Source: Rostrohypoxylon terebratum (Eukaryota; Ascomycota; Sordariomycetes; Xylariales; Hypoxylaceae). Taken from it: 64,000 bases of DNA. A program made the position numbers and the translations under genes. The notes beneath the pieces were generated by a model. The model was not told the DNA's origin. It saw nothing but the letters and a program-made list of their open reading frames with translations, and searched no databases. Where the stretch lies: contig MU385909.1 in the NCBI GenBank assembly GCA_022497145.1, positions 1 to 64,000 on the forward strand, written 5' to 3'. Of this stretch, positions 1-11,121 are shown piece by piece; within the stretch, counting starts at the first letter, position 1, and every line of letters begins with the position of its first letter.

Positions 1-1174
1 TAAAGCACTCAAGCTCTCGCTGTGTTACAGCTACTTCTCAACGCCTGATCTTGTTGTATCTAATACACTGGCTTCAGGCAGTAGCTTCAACACTATTATT
101 ATTCATTGAAAGCTGAGCTCACCTCGTATTTTGTAAAACGTAGATAATCACATCTGAGAAGATATAGAGAAGTCGTGGGTAAAGATTTGAAGTAAAATTT
201 TCCCGTCCCTCGGCAGAGTTTTTCCCCGCTAATTGGACTTTTATAGGTTTGAACTCATTCAGCCATTGTTGTGGGACAAGTGCACGTTGGTCTTGATCTG
301 ATTCTGTCTCACGTTGATGTTGGGCTGCGCTTGGGTCACTGTTGCCTTGCATTCCTTCGCAGTCTGCATATATCATCGGGCAAGACGTATCTATAGTAAT
401 CGGGTCACTATACAGATGAACATCTGCAGAGGTACTGCTGAATCCTCCGCGATCGCCAACAACAGGAGTTTCCAGCACAGGAAATTCTCCTTGGGAAAAC
501 TATTTGTTTTTTTAGTATTAGAACGGCATTAACAGCAAAGATAGAGTTTTGCTTACTTTAATGAGGAGATTGATGAGTGCACTTTTGCCAGCACCTATTC
601 GCTTTTAGTTTCAATAGCAATTAATATTGAATCTGGGACGTGTTGCGGTACCTGTAACACCCACAAATGAAACTAGGCAAGGATTAGTGTTCAAAGGGTT
701 GATGATGGGATCTTCCAACAGCAGAGAGTAATAAGCTGCCCCTTCGCCTAATATATAATCATTCTCCTCATCTTGAGTGACCCCGAACCACATGTGCTTT
801 GCGTTGTCTTTCTGGGATATTCTTTGCCGAGGCGAATTGTCTGATAGGATGTCTGGTATTGGACACTTGAGAGTCTGATAGACAATTTTGGCATCATCCA
901 AGCTGGATTTCTCATGCTTTAAAGTCTTATTCGGCTTATGAGGGATTTGTAGATGCCAACAATCATCACAGAGAAGCACCTCACAACTTGTGCAATATAA
1001 AACTTCTTTGGATTCTTTGCATGTTTCGCATTTTAGTGGCTTAGGCTTTTCGATACCTAGATCGTACGAGCTGTAGAGGTATTGCCTCCGAGGACTATAT
1101 AACAGTTAGTAATGGGAGTCATTAATACCTGGGCAAATGTAGAGCATAGTGTACGTTAACATTAGATCGCCCAT
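1..1174 (-). CDS. B-box-like zinc finger / P-loop GTPase, partial (C-terminus beyond left edge)
   Basis: I infer a spliced minus-strand gene with exons 1174-1155, 1094-652, 594-557, 499-123 and possibly 67 to below 1. Near the N-terminus, cysteines at about residues 29, 32, 41, 44, 49 and 52 plus His54 and His59 have the CxxC-x8-CxxC-x4-CxxC-x-H-x4-H spacing of a B-box-like zinc-binding module. After a roughly 90-residue linker, a Walker A loop (GVTGAGKS, about 152-159) is created only when the 595-651 intron is removed. A candidate switch I threonine near 190 and a DCEG G3 motif near 213-216 follow, then a hydrophobic strand ending YVLQNT. This is the layout of a large fungal GTPase of unassigned role. 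The start at 1174 is inferred from a 60-nt intron with a CTAAC branch site. The last exon is tentative: it meets a stop or a weak donor near position 25, so decay cannot be excluded. Confidence 0.6.
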
Positions 1175-2221
1175 ATAGACGGTCAGGTAACTTTGAAGAT
1201 ATTCGGTATCAGTATTACCAGCGTTTAGACAGAGATGAAAACAAGACGCTGTTATATGCCGATGTAGCGCTTTGGACGTTCGTTATAGGTACGAGAAATA
1301 AAGCAAAAAGGGTTGAACAGGTAATGAATAGAACACGTAAGATGAGCGATTACGTTTTTAAATACCGTACATGTGCTGAAGTATTTGGGAAATCACGGCG
1401 ACGGTAGGTACATCAAGAGAGTACTTAAGACTTGAGTAGAGTCAATGAAAAAAAGAGAATAGAGGGAAGTGAAGGGGGAAAATGCATTGGGGGGAGATAA
1501 AGTAATTGCAAATTAGTAGAGCCTCTTCAGCTGAAAATCGATGTGAATATAGAATACAAGAATATGCTTGGGTAGGGTTGCATTTCACGGCCACTTTCCG
1601 AACCTGATATTATAATTGATTTTATGCACCTGAAACTTACATTGGCCGGGTTGAGAATTTTGTTAATTGGATGTCATACCTAGTTTGTCTGTGTGTTAAA
1701 TTACACATCCATGTATATACATCATAAGTGAAGATTTATTATCACAGCCTGCTTCTACATGCAGAGGTACATGTATGTCCCACCCGATTTCGGTATATAT
1801 CCCGTAATTTCGAACCAGCCAACTCAATCACGTCCTTAGCACTTTATCTATGCATCAATTGAATTGGCTTGAAAAGGTGGAGTGTCAGCTCATGGCAGAA
1901 TGCCTTGCTATACTAGCATAATAATCGGAAGTCAGCCGAAAAGGAGACTGTCCTGGGGTGCTGAGGCAGCTAATGTAGGTATGTAGGTGCCTATCACATC
2001 AGAAACTGATCTGCTAGTAGCTGGTAGCTGTCACTTACAAACAAAGATGATGTATTGGAAAAGAAAAAGGAATAGTAGGTCGGAATACCGCGTGATACGG
2101 GTATTGTACAGGTACTGAACCATTTGTACTACTGCTAGGCTCTATAATACTAAGGTAAGATCAACCAAAATTAGGTAAGTGCCAAACTCATGAATGGTGT
2201 GATATATCTTATATGGCATTG
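1175..2221. other. Intergenic spacer, AT-rich
   Basis: This lies between the start of the GTPase gene and the 3' end of the dehydrogenase gene. It is AT-rich with short, broken reading frames. I see no RNA gene or recognisable element. It should contain the GTPase promoter and the terminator of the dehydrogenase. Confidence 0.6.
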
Positions 2222-3131
2222 CTAAATCTTGCTTGGCATCCTTAAACCTCCATCTAATCTTATGACGGTACCGTTAAGCATAGAATTTTCAATGATTTGG
2301 CGGACTAGTTGGGCGAACTCCTCGGGTTGTCCTGCTCGTCGTGGGAATTCCATAACTGTTTCCAAGCCTTTAAACAACTTCTTGGGCATCGCAGCCGTCA
2401 TTCGTGACTCGAACACACCTGGGGCAATCGTCATACATCGTATACCATAGCGTGCTAAGTCTCTCGTCATGGGCAGAGTCATCGCTGCGATGGCACCTTT
2501 GCTCGCAGAATACGAGACCTGCCCCTTCTGTCCGTCGAAGGCGGCTACCGATGCTACCATGATGACAACGCCCCGCTCTTTATCGGCACCTACGGGCTCG
2601 GTTTTGGCTAAGTGAACGAGACATTGCCGTACAAGATCAACTGTTCCTCGCAGGTTTATATTGACGACAAAGTCGAAACTATCTAGAGAGAAAGCCTCAC
2701 CCTCTCGATCTAGGATCTGACAATCGAGTTAGTATTTAATAATTCGAGTACGGTAGTAGGACCAAGGATGCAATACTGTAGCCGGATTTCCCACGCCAGC
2801 TGCTGGGATGATGCCACCCAAAGGCTTGCCCGTTTGCTGTATCCATTCCACAGTCCCCTTCACAGCCGCTGCAATGCTCTCGGTCTCTAGGACGTCACAA
2901 ACGAAGAACTTCCCGGATCCGTTGGGAAGATTCTTCACCACTGCAGCGCCGTTTCCTTCATTTAAGTCCAGGACGGCCACATTACCTCCGTTCCTACATA
3001 TCTCTTCCACACAAGCTTGACCAAGTCCGGAAGCTCTGTTTCCAAAGGGTTAGCTTCCTATCATGTGATCTAAGAGATTCAGGGGCTTCATACCCGCCGG
3101 ACACTACGAAGGTTCTGCCTTCGATCTTCAT
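2222..3131 (-). CDS. Short-chain dehydrogenase, 3-hydroxyacyl-CoA dehydrogenase type 2-like
   Basis: Three exons (3131-3094, 3035-2777, 2716-2222) encode 263 residues, the usual length for a classical SDR. The cofactor loop GGASGLGQA sits at the N-terminus and is split by intron 1. An AAGVG segment replaces the usual NNAG. A serine in MVASVAAF precedes the catalytic YSASK motif, and the C-terminus LDGGLRMP is typical of the HSD17B10 (type II 3-hydroxyacyl-CoA dehydrogenase) branch. Family knowledge suggests NAD-dependent oxidation of 3-hydroxyacyl-CoA or related alcohols, possibly in mitochondria, but the substrate cannot be read from the sequence. Intron 2 has a GTATTG donor and a TACTAAC branch site. 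The gene is divergent from the Rab4 gene, and a TA/GA microsatellite lies just upstream of its start. Confidence 0.88.
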
Positions 3132-3165
3132 GACGAGTTGAATTAATGATATACAAGTATTATAG

Positions 3166-3217
<52 letters not shown>

Positions 3218-3766
3218 AGAATACAGCAATGATACAGAGGAATTGAATAAAATGATATTATAATATGTTATAAACTCGGAAGACCCAGCCACTTACATGC
3301 AGTGAAGAGGAAGGTGGGGCAGCCCGAGCCTCGGCAATTTATACATCGTACCGTTTACGAAGTAACACAGAATAGGTACGTAGGCACGAAGTACAATGAC
3401 AGCACATGTCACGGCTGACTAACAAGACAAGCCGGCTTATCCCTGTATGGAAGGCTCCCGCACACCCATTTCGTCACAAGCCGGGTCACGGGTGGTCGCG
3501 ATACTGATAAGGAACGCTGAAACTAGCGCATTTCAGGTATGGCATCGGCTCGTTTTAGTTAATACAGTAAGGCATGGGCACCTGGCAGTTCAATGTTCTA
3601 ATCTAGAACCTTGATCGAAACTCTAATTCTCCTGTACTTTCCATGTCCGACAACAGTTTCGATCGTTTCTATTCTGTATTTTCGTTGATGATTCTAACGT
3701 CTTGATTTTTATTCTTGTAAATAATATCGCTTTGTATCCGGGAACCGCAACAAAGACTTTATCAAG
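3132..3766. promoter_or_regulatory. Shared upstream region of the dehydrogenase and Rab4 genes
   Basis: This 635-bp spacer separates two divergently transcribed genes and should hold both promoters. It contains the TA/GA microsatellite close to the dehydrogenase start and a T-rich stretch just before the Rab4 ATG. No specific operator is evident. Confidence 0.45.
3165..3216. repeat. TA/GA compound microsatellite
   Basis: A run of about 8 TA units passes directly into about 16 GA units. It lies 34-85 bp upstream of the dehydrogenase start codon, so it probably falls in that gene's promoter or leader. Length variation between strains is likely for such a repeat. Confidence 0.9.
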
Positions 3767-5019
3767 ATGACGCGTCCGCGCCGTTTATCGGCCGCCAGCG
3801 AGGAGAGTACGGGAACGGCGGGCGACCAGGTATGAGATACCCCGAACCCGACGCATCCGGCGGAGGATGGAAGTAATGGCGGAGGCTAACTCAGCAATAG
3901 GAGCTCGGGAGTATGTACGATTATTTGGCCAAGATTATCCTACTAGGACCGAGCGGGACAGGAAAGTAAGTACGATCGGTTATTCGCGATGCACGGTCGC
4001 GGAGGCGCGGACCCAAAGCGTACATTTAGAGAATCATGCGCAACAAAATGGATATCGAATTCTGATTAGCTACGAACGATCGGCTAACGATGGCATCAAT
4101 CCGATAGGTCGTGTCTACTTCACCGCTTTGTCAAGAACGAATGGCGGGTTCTCTCCTCACAGACGATCGGTGTCGAGTTCGCGAGCAAGATTATCAAGGT
4201 CGGCACCGGTGCACGACGGAAGAGGATAAAGCTACAGGTATAGCGACCTATCTATAGTACCTAAAAAAATACGAGACTTGCTGACACTACTCTCAGCTAT
4301 GGGATACGGCAGGCACCGAACGATTCCGCTCCGTTTCCCGATCTTACTACCGAGGTGCCGCTGGCGCTATCCTATGCTACGATCTCACATCCCATAACTC
4401 CTTTCGAGCGCTACAGCCGTTCCTTAACGATGCGCGCGCTCTCGCATCACCCAACTTGACCATGATACTGGTAGGAAATAAACTCGATCTTGCAAACGAT
4501 ACTCTCGTCGATACGAGCCTCCCACCTCCCACGCCGTCGAGCACGAGCTCTTCTATACCATATAGCACATCGGCCGGTACAGCCAGCGCTGGCGCTACCC
4601 TCGGAACACAGATGAAAGCTACGGTTGCACCAGAGGGTAGGGAAGTCTCAACTACAGAAGCTTCTCGATGGGCGAGCACCGTCAATGTTCCCGTCACGGT
4701 GGAGGTATCGGCATTTTCGGGTGAGGGTGTAGACGAGGTTTTTGGAAGATTGGCACGTATGATCCTGACCAAGATCGAGCTTGGAGAAATCGACCCGGAC
4801 GATCCGATGAGTGGAATTCAATATGGAGATGGAGGTATGTGGAACGCTGGAGCTAGCGACGGAGGCAGCATCAAGAGCTCTATGACGGCAGACGAAGTGG
4901 GCCTCGGCGGCGTGAGGAGGAGACGTAAGGGCAAGAGTCGCTCGCAGAATTGGGGCATGCGCGAGTGGGAAGAGGTTTTCACCCTCAATCGCGGACGAGG
5001 CAGAGGTAACTGCTGCTAA
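3767..5019 (+). CDS. rab4: Rab4-type vesicle-trafficking small GTPase
   Basis: Four exons (3767-3829, 3901-3965, 4108-4237, 4297-5019) give 326 residues. All G motifs are present: GPSGTGKS (37-44, its lysine codon split by an intron), the effector segment QTIGVEF, WDTAGTER (about 88-95), NKLD (147-150) and SAF (224-226). The protein ends in CC, the usual double-geranylgeranylation signal of Rabs. Rab4 proteins act in recycling from early endosomes. Between NKLD and SAF there is an extra block of about 45-50 residues rich in Ser, Thr, Pro and Ala, and the C-terminal tail is long and basic (RRRRKGK). The LLGPSGTGKSCLLHRF and VKNEW segments favour the Rab4/Rab14 group. The start is the first ATG in frame with the P-loop exon. 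Confidence 0.9.
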
Positions 5020-6486
5020 TATTACGACGACGACCAATACAGAATGAAGGAGGATATGCTGAGGCTGGTTGTAATGGCGACGAACGGATTACGGGCTGGA
5101 TGGAACTGGCCTAACGACACTTTGATGATACCTACTTTGCGGGCGCGCTCACTTTTTTTGTTCTTCTGTCAGGAGTTGGAGGCGAGCATCAGGAAGACTC
5201 TCAAGAAGACCAGACCTGATAGAGTAATATAAGATTTCTTTCTGTCGCGTTGTTTATTTACAAGGATGATCGAAGTACACACGACAGACATTGGTTACTG
5301 GATATTTGTTAGCCTTATCAGCGGGTGATATTCACCGATCTATACCACGATGCCGAGAGGAGCACCGATACGCGGCGTGGGAGATGAGGCTCCGTCCTTC
5401 TCGGCGGACAACCCTCCACCACCCTTGTACTTCGGTAGATGGTCTTCCATCAGACCTAGAGCTATTTATAGTCTATGGTTTTATGCGACTTTTCCAGCTT
5501 ATATCAATTTTTGACGGTTCATTTTCGACTTAATACCGAATCACCCAGAATCTCTATCCTCTGACATGAGAAATATGTTGATATCGGGCATGCCTCCGAA
5601 GAAGATCCCGCTCCGCTACACGTGGCTAGCCCGATCTGGCGGCGGGGTGATACCTTCCGTGATATCATGGAACCACTGGCGTGGATACGGCGACCTAGGG
5701 GGGAATTTGGAAGGTGGATCTGGTCATGGATCTTACCCACCCGAAAGTTCTTTCGAGTTTCTATCGTTAATCGTTAATCGTTAATCTTCTTCTTACCACC
5801 CGATCATCGCTGTACGTTATACACGAGCTTCATTCAAATCATTCAAATGACCCCCAACTAACGTGGGCTGGCATGCAAATTCTCCGTATCGGTACCGACC
5901 TACACTTCGGGGTGTTGTTCCCTTGCATCTAGCGATGCGCAGGTACCTCCTTGACGGAAGACCCGGCTAGTGATAGCTGCAGGTTTGCCGCCTCAAGTTA
6001 CCAATTAGAACGATTAGAACGACCTGTGCCTTTCGCACATCAATAACCTTGAACGTAGACCGTGATCTAATCTACTTCCCCAAGCTATTTTCGGCAACTC
6101 TCACCCCGCGAGGTTCTTGGTTGCTATTGATCTTACACACCTCGCTGCAAAGCCAACATCGTCGATAGTAGGTAATTCATCTACTTAGTTGCGCTCCAAT
6201 AGTCTTCCTGTCGATCTCACTTGCCTCCGTTTGTTCTTATCTGGATTCGATCGCCAATTGCTTCATGTCGCTCCAAGATACCTCCGACCGGCTTCGTTCC
6301 CCGATTGCTTTTGTGGAACTCGGCCAAAACTCCAGCCCATTGGATGATGCTCATTCTAGGACATTTGATCCCAGCAAGCTTAGTCTTGATATAAACTTAA
6401 ATATATCTTCGTCTTCTTGTGATCTTCCTATAACTTGTTCTTGTGAAGCTCGATCCTCTCTTCCCCTCAATCCCCAACTCCACAAG
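5020..6486 (+). other. Intergenic spacer between Rab4 and beta-mannosidase
   Basis: It holds the 3' end of Rab4, then the promoter and leader of the beta-mannosidase. A three-unit ATCGTTA heptamer repeat lies at 5763-5786. An ATG at 6265 is in frame with the mannosidase and could add 74 residues. No other gene is supported. Confidence 0.5.
5763..5786. repeat. Three-copy ATCGTTA heptamer repeat
   Basis: Three exact tandem copies of the heptamer ATCGTTA are followed by ATC. The repeat is short and of unknown function, in the spacer downstream of Rab4. Confidence 0.85.
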
Positions 6487-9097
6487 ATGGAACCCCGCAT
6501 CGTGATCCCGATCGACAAGAATTGGGAGTTCAAGCAGGCCGACAAGAAAGATAGCAAATACCTTCCCGTCGGCCAGTTTCCCACTAACGTTCACTTGGAC
6601 TTGCTTTCTCATAAACTCATCCCAGACCCTTACATTGGCAAGAATGAACTTGACGTCCAATGGATTGGTGAAGCGGTCTGGGTCTACCGGACTACCTTTT
6701 TTTCTCCTTCAGCCAAGAGTTCCGCGAAAGCAGTTCTGGCCTTCGACGGGCTAGATACCTTTGCGACTGCGGTGCTCAATGGAAAGACTATTCTAGAGAC
6801 CGACAATATGTTCATCCCTGAACGTGTCGATATTACGGATGTCTTGAAGAAGGATGGGGAAAATGAGTTGGTGATTACTTTTGATAGCGCCTACTTGCGT
6901 GGATGGAAGCTAGTCGAAAGATACCCGGACCACAAATGGGGTTGCTGGAACGGTGATAGCTCGAGGCTGGCTGTTCGGAAAACACAGTATCACTGGGTAC
7001 GTCTCAAAGCCAGAATATCCGAGACATCATAATTAACATGTGTAGGGCTGGGATTGGGGTCCAGCGTTGTTGACTTGCGGTCCTTGGAGACCAATCAACC
7101 TTGAGATTTATGAATCACGAATCTCTGATCTCTGGTTTGATATCGACGTCGACAGATCCCTAAAAGCTGCTACGATTATTACCCACGCTATAATAGAAGG
7201 CGAAGCTTCGAAAGTCCGATTCGCCATCTCATTGGATGGTGCGTCGATCGCTAGCCAGGTAGTAGATGCGGGCTCAAGCGCCACTTTCACTATTTCCGAT
7301 CCTGAATTATGGTACCCAGTTCGGTACGGTAAACAACCGTTATACACGATCTCAGCCACTTTGGAAGAAGATGGAAAGACCATAGATTCGGTTTCCAAGA
7401 AGGCCGGCATACGAAAAGCGGAACTTGTCCAGAGGCCTCTAACAGGGGAGCCTGGCACATCTTTCTTTTTCGAGGTTAATGGAATTCCTATATTCTGCGG
7501 CGGCAGCGACTGGATTCCAGCTGATAATTTTATCCCGCGAATCAGCAAGAAGAGGTATTATGATTGGGTCAAACTAGTGGCAGACGGAAACCAATTCATG
7601 ATCCGGGTATGGGGAGGAGGCATCTACGAAGAACAGGCCTTCTATGATGCCTGTGACGAACTTGGAATTTTAGTATGGCAAGACTTCATGTTCGGTTGTG
7701 GCAATTATCCTGCTTGGCCTGAACTTTTAGCCTCAATCAAGCGCGAGGCAGAAGAGAACGTCAAATTGCTAAGGCATCACCCGAGCATCGTAATTTTCGC
7801 TGGAAATAATGAGGACTACCAATACGCCGAGAGCGTCAGCCTTACTTGGGATCAGAACAATAAAGACGCCGAGAGTTGGCTGAAGACCAACTTTCCAGCG
7901 CGGTACATATACGAGAAGATTCTCCCTGATGCATGTCGGGATTTTGCACCATCCGTCTATTATCACCCCGGAAGTCCGTGGGGTGGCGTCGATACGCGAG
8001 ATCCCACTGTAGGCGATATCCACCAATGGAACGTCTGGCACGGCTCACAGGAAAAATATCAAAATTTTGATAAGCTGGTAGGGCGATTTGTGTCTGAATT
8101 TGGCATGGAAGCATTTCCATCAGTCAAGACCATCGACGCTTACCTTCCTCTCGGCAAAGATGACCCGGATCGATATCCCCAGTCGTCGACAGTGGATTTC
8201 CACAACAAGGCGGATGGCCATGAGCGGCGAATTGCTCTGTACCTAGTCGAGAATATGCGATATGCACCTGACCCGCTCGAACAATTTGTCTATTGCACAC
8301 AGTTGATGCAAGCAGAATGTTTGGCATCTGCATATCGGCTCTGGAAACGACAATGGAAGGGTCCCGGGCGCGAATATTGCGCAGGAGCGCTCGTTTGGCA
8401 GATCAATGATTGCTGGCCTGTTACCAGTTGGGCCATCTGCGACTACTACCTACGTCCTAAACATGCCTACTTCACCGTCAAACGCGAGATGGCACCATTA
8501 TCCGTGGGAATGACACGGCGCGAACACAAGCACCCACGCAATAAATACACGCGCGTAGACATCGACACAACGATACAAATCGAGATATGGGGCAGCAATC
8601 TCACTCTGGAAGACATAACCGTCGACTGCGTAGTCAAGGCATGGGATGTCGAGACCGGCCACATCACATACAGCGAGACTATCAACAAAGAGCCTATTAC
8701 CCTCCATAAAAACCAATCAACCGAGATCGCCGCCTTCGACGTCCCGACACCGAAGAAGGATGACGGTATCCACGCGGGCCGCACCGTCGTTGCCGCTTAC
8801 CTCGTCAGCCATGCCGACGGCACGCAGCTCGCCCGCTACGTCAATTGGCCTGAACCCCTGAAGTACTTACACCTGCCGAAGCCGAAACAGCTGCGCGCTG
8901 AGCTTAGCGGTGACGCGGCTACGGTGAATGTTTCTGCGGAGATTCCGGTTAAGGGCGTCGCGCTGGAGTGCGAGGATGATGCGGTTAGGTTTGAGGATAA
9001 CTTGGTCGATGTTGTTCCCGGCGAGGTCGTTGGGATTAAGGTGCGTGGTGCGAGGAAGGGTACGGTGATTGAGACAAGGTATTTGGGGATGGTTTAG
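6487..9097 (+). CDS. mndB: Beta-mannosidase, glycoside hydrolase family 2
   Basis: Two exons (6487-6996 and 7046-9097, 49-nt intron) encode about 853 residues, close to the length of fungal type B beta-mannosidases. The enzyme removes terminal beta-1,4-mannose from manno-oligosaccharides released from mannan. An N-terminal sugar-binding domain (LDVQWIGEAVWVYRTTF) is followed by the Ig-like domain and the TIM barrel. The acid/base is the glutamate of GNNE (about Glu426), and the nucleophile is the first glutamate of SEFGMEAFP (about Glu521). No signal peptide is visible from the 6487 start, in line with a cytosolic type B enzyme. An upstream in-frame ATG at 6265 would add a Ser-rich 74-residue extension; I prefer 6487 because MEPRIVIPIDKNWEFKQ resembles the family N-terminus. 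The intron falls between W170 and the GWDWGP motif. Confidence 0.93.
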
Positions 9098-9987
9098 AGT
9101 TGTGCCTGTTTCTAAGACAATGAGAGGATGCGGAAGTTACATCTCCATAGAGGTTACAATTCGATACTCGGTAAAGCTAGAGAGAATAAGTACATATAAA
9201 CCGAACTAGAAAATACATATGCATGCGTCAGATATGGAACCTTGATGGCTACCTCCTGTACTTAGCTAGTCTCGTTTCCAGTCCTGCGGAATCGTAAGAC
9301 TAAACCTTCAATGTTCTTAATTCTAACTCCACGTATATATATGTAAACTCCCGAACACCCAGATCCCGACCCTTGTCTCGTTAAGCCATCGTATGTTCGA
9401 AATCCTGGGGTAGTTACGTTGTTGTATAGCACCTACCTAGGTAAGGCTAGATACCCATGTAGAGTCCTGCAGCGATGGTCCTATAGGAGGCCATCCGCGC
9501 TTCGGCGACGTCGTATTCAGCCGGGAAGACGCGGCACGGATCGTGGGGAAAGAAGGGGTTCCGATGGGATTTGGGACTGGGGATTTAGGTGGCTTTACGT
9601 GGGTCAGGTAGACAGGTATATTATATTATTATAACTGGTCCGTCGTGTTCTTTTGGAAGTATTGAAATTTAAGCTACGTACGTCGTAGGTACAGGTCTGG
9701 TGATGACTTCGACTACTGTTTCAACACCAAGTACATGTCCAAACCCTAGGTATGTCTGTTAGGTAGGTTGATGTTATTTCATTACTCGTACTACCCTCCC
9801 ATACATATAAACTGCCTTCATTAGATTTCGACGCCCATGCCTACACCTTCAAACACATATATACCGACCAATACGGCGCATCAGGCTACCGGACTATTCA
9901 TCTCGATACCTTAATGTAGGGATCGACTCATAATCAATCTTCAGCTGCCTCGCGCCGCACCATTTCAACCCACGACTACCTCCTCAT
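9098..9987. other. Convergent 3' spacer
   Basis: This spacer lies between the ends of the beta-mannosidase and xylitol dehydrogenase genes. It probably contains both polyadenylation regions. It carries scattered TACCTAGGTA-type palindromes (near 9430-9440) and no supported gene. Confidence 0.5.
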
Positions 9988-11121
9988 TCACTCAACCTTC
10001 TCGTTCGGTCCCGCAATCAACAACTTGATAACCTCGCCCTTCTTAACAAGCTTGAACGCCTCCTCGGCCTTATTGAAGCTAACGATACCGCTGATCAACT
10101 TCTTGACGTCGATCTTGCCCGAGGCGACGAGGTCGACGGCAAGCTTGTAATCGCCGCTGCCGTAGCGGAAACTGCCCTTGGCGGTGACCTCCTTGATGCA
10201 CATGGCCATGATGGGGAAGGTGATGTCGTTCTTGCCCATGCCGCCCTGGACGTAGGTGCCGCCGACGCGCACGACGTGTAGGCTCGTCTGGATGCTGGGT
10301 TCGGCGCCCGAGGCGTCGATGACGACGTCGGCGCCGCCGCCGAGGTCGGCTGCGGCGATGATGTTGGCGGCGTTTTCGGCGGCGGATACGCGCTGGCTTA
10401 GGTACGTGTGCGTGGAGTAGAAGGTCTTGGCGAAGGCGAGCTTGGACTCGACGATGTCGACGGAGACGACTTTGGAGGCGCCGAAGGCGCGCGCGACGGC
10501 CGCGCAGAGGAGGCCGACGGGGCCGGCGCCCATCACGACGACGGTTTGGCCCGGGGTCACGGCGGCTTGGCGTACGATGTGGACGCCGACGGCGAGAGGC
10601 TCGATCAAAGCGCCCTCTTGCAGGGACACGTGGTCGGGCAGCTTGTAGCAGAAGTCCGCGGGCGACACCCAGAAGCCGGTTAGCGTGCCGTCGTAGGGCG
10701 GCGTCGCGGCGAAGCGCATCTCAGGACATAGGTTGTAGTGCCCGCTGAGGCAGGGCTCGCACCGTCGGCACGGGTACCCGGGCTCCAGGGCGATGCGGTC
10801 GCCCTTCTTGAGCGTCTTGACCGAGGACCCGACTTCGATGACGGTGCCGGCGGACTCGTGGCCCAGGACCATGGGGTCCTTGACGACGAAGTGGCCGATG
10901 GCGCCGTGCTCCCAGTAGTGCACGTCGGAGCCGCAGATGCCGGTGTAGTTCACGGCGACGAGGACATCGTGGTCGTCTTTGAGGGCGGGCACCGGACGGT
11001 CTGAGAACGTGACGTCGTGGGGTTTGTTGAGGATGAAGGAACGGTTCTACGGGTGAGGATTAGAGAGGCGTTTAGGGATGGGGTTTAGGAGGCAACGCAC
11101 GCTGGCGGTCTTTGGGTCCAT
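9988..11121 (-). CDS. xdhA: D-xylulose reductase (xylitol dehydrogenase), zinc-dependent
   Basis: Two exons (11121-11101 and 11046-9988) encode 359 residues, matching fungal xylitol dehydrogenases. The tiny first exon encodes MDPKTAS. The protein is a medium-chain, NAD-dependent zinc alcohol dehydrogenase that oxidises xylitol to D-xylulose in pentose catabolism. The catalytic zinc region is GICGSDVHYWEHG followed by GHESAG. The structural zinc cysteines lie in YPCRRCEPC and the following NLC. The Rossmann loop is GAGPVGLL, and the acidic residue in VSVDIVESK favours NAD over NADP. Sorbitol or L-arabinitol dehydrogenase activity is possible within the family, but the overall sequence fits xylitol dehydrogenase best. 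The coding region is markedly GC-rich compared with its flanks. It is convergent with a mannan-degrading enzyme, and CreA-like boxes lie 360-395 bp upstream. Confidence 0.93.

Noticed and set aside
1095..1128. 34-nt intron candidate in the GTPase gene (GTATTA..TAG)
   Set aside because: Too short for a fungal intron; the 60-nt alternative starting at 1154 keeps the frame and gives a sensible N-terminus.
4648..5037. Minus-strand frame of 129 codons opposite Rab4
   Set aside because: Antisense shadow of the Rab4 last exon with no domain of its own.
10408..11004. Plus-strand frames opposite xylitol dehydrogenase
   Set aside because: High GC content opens antisense frames; composition is low-complexity and unlike a real protein.
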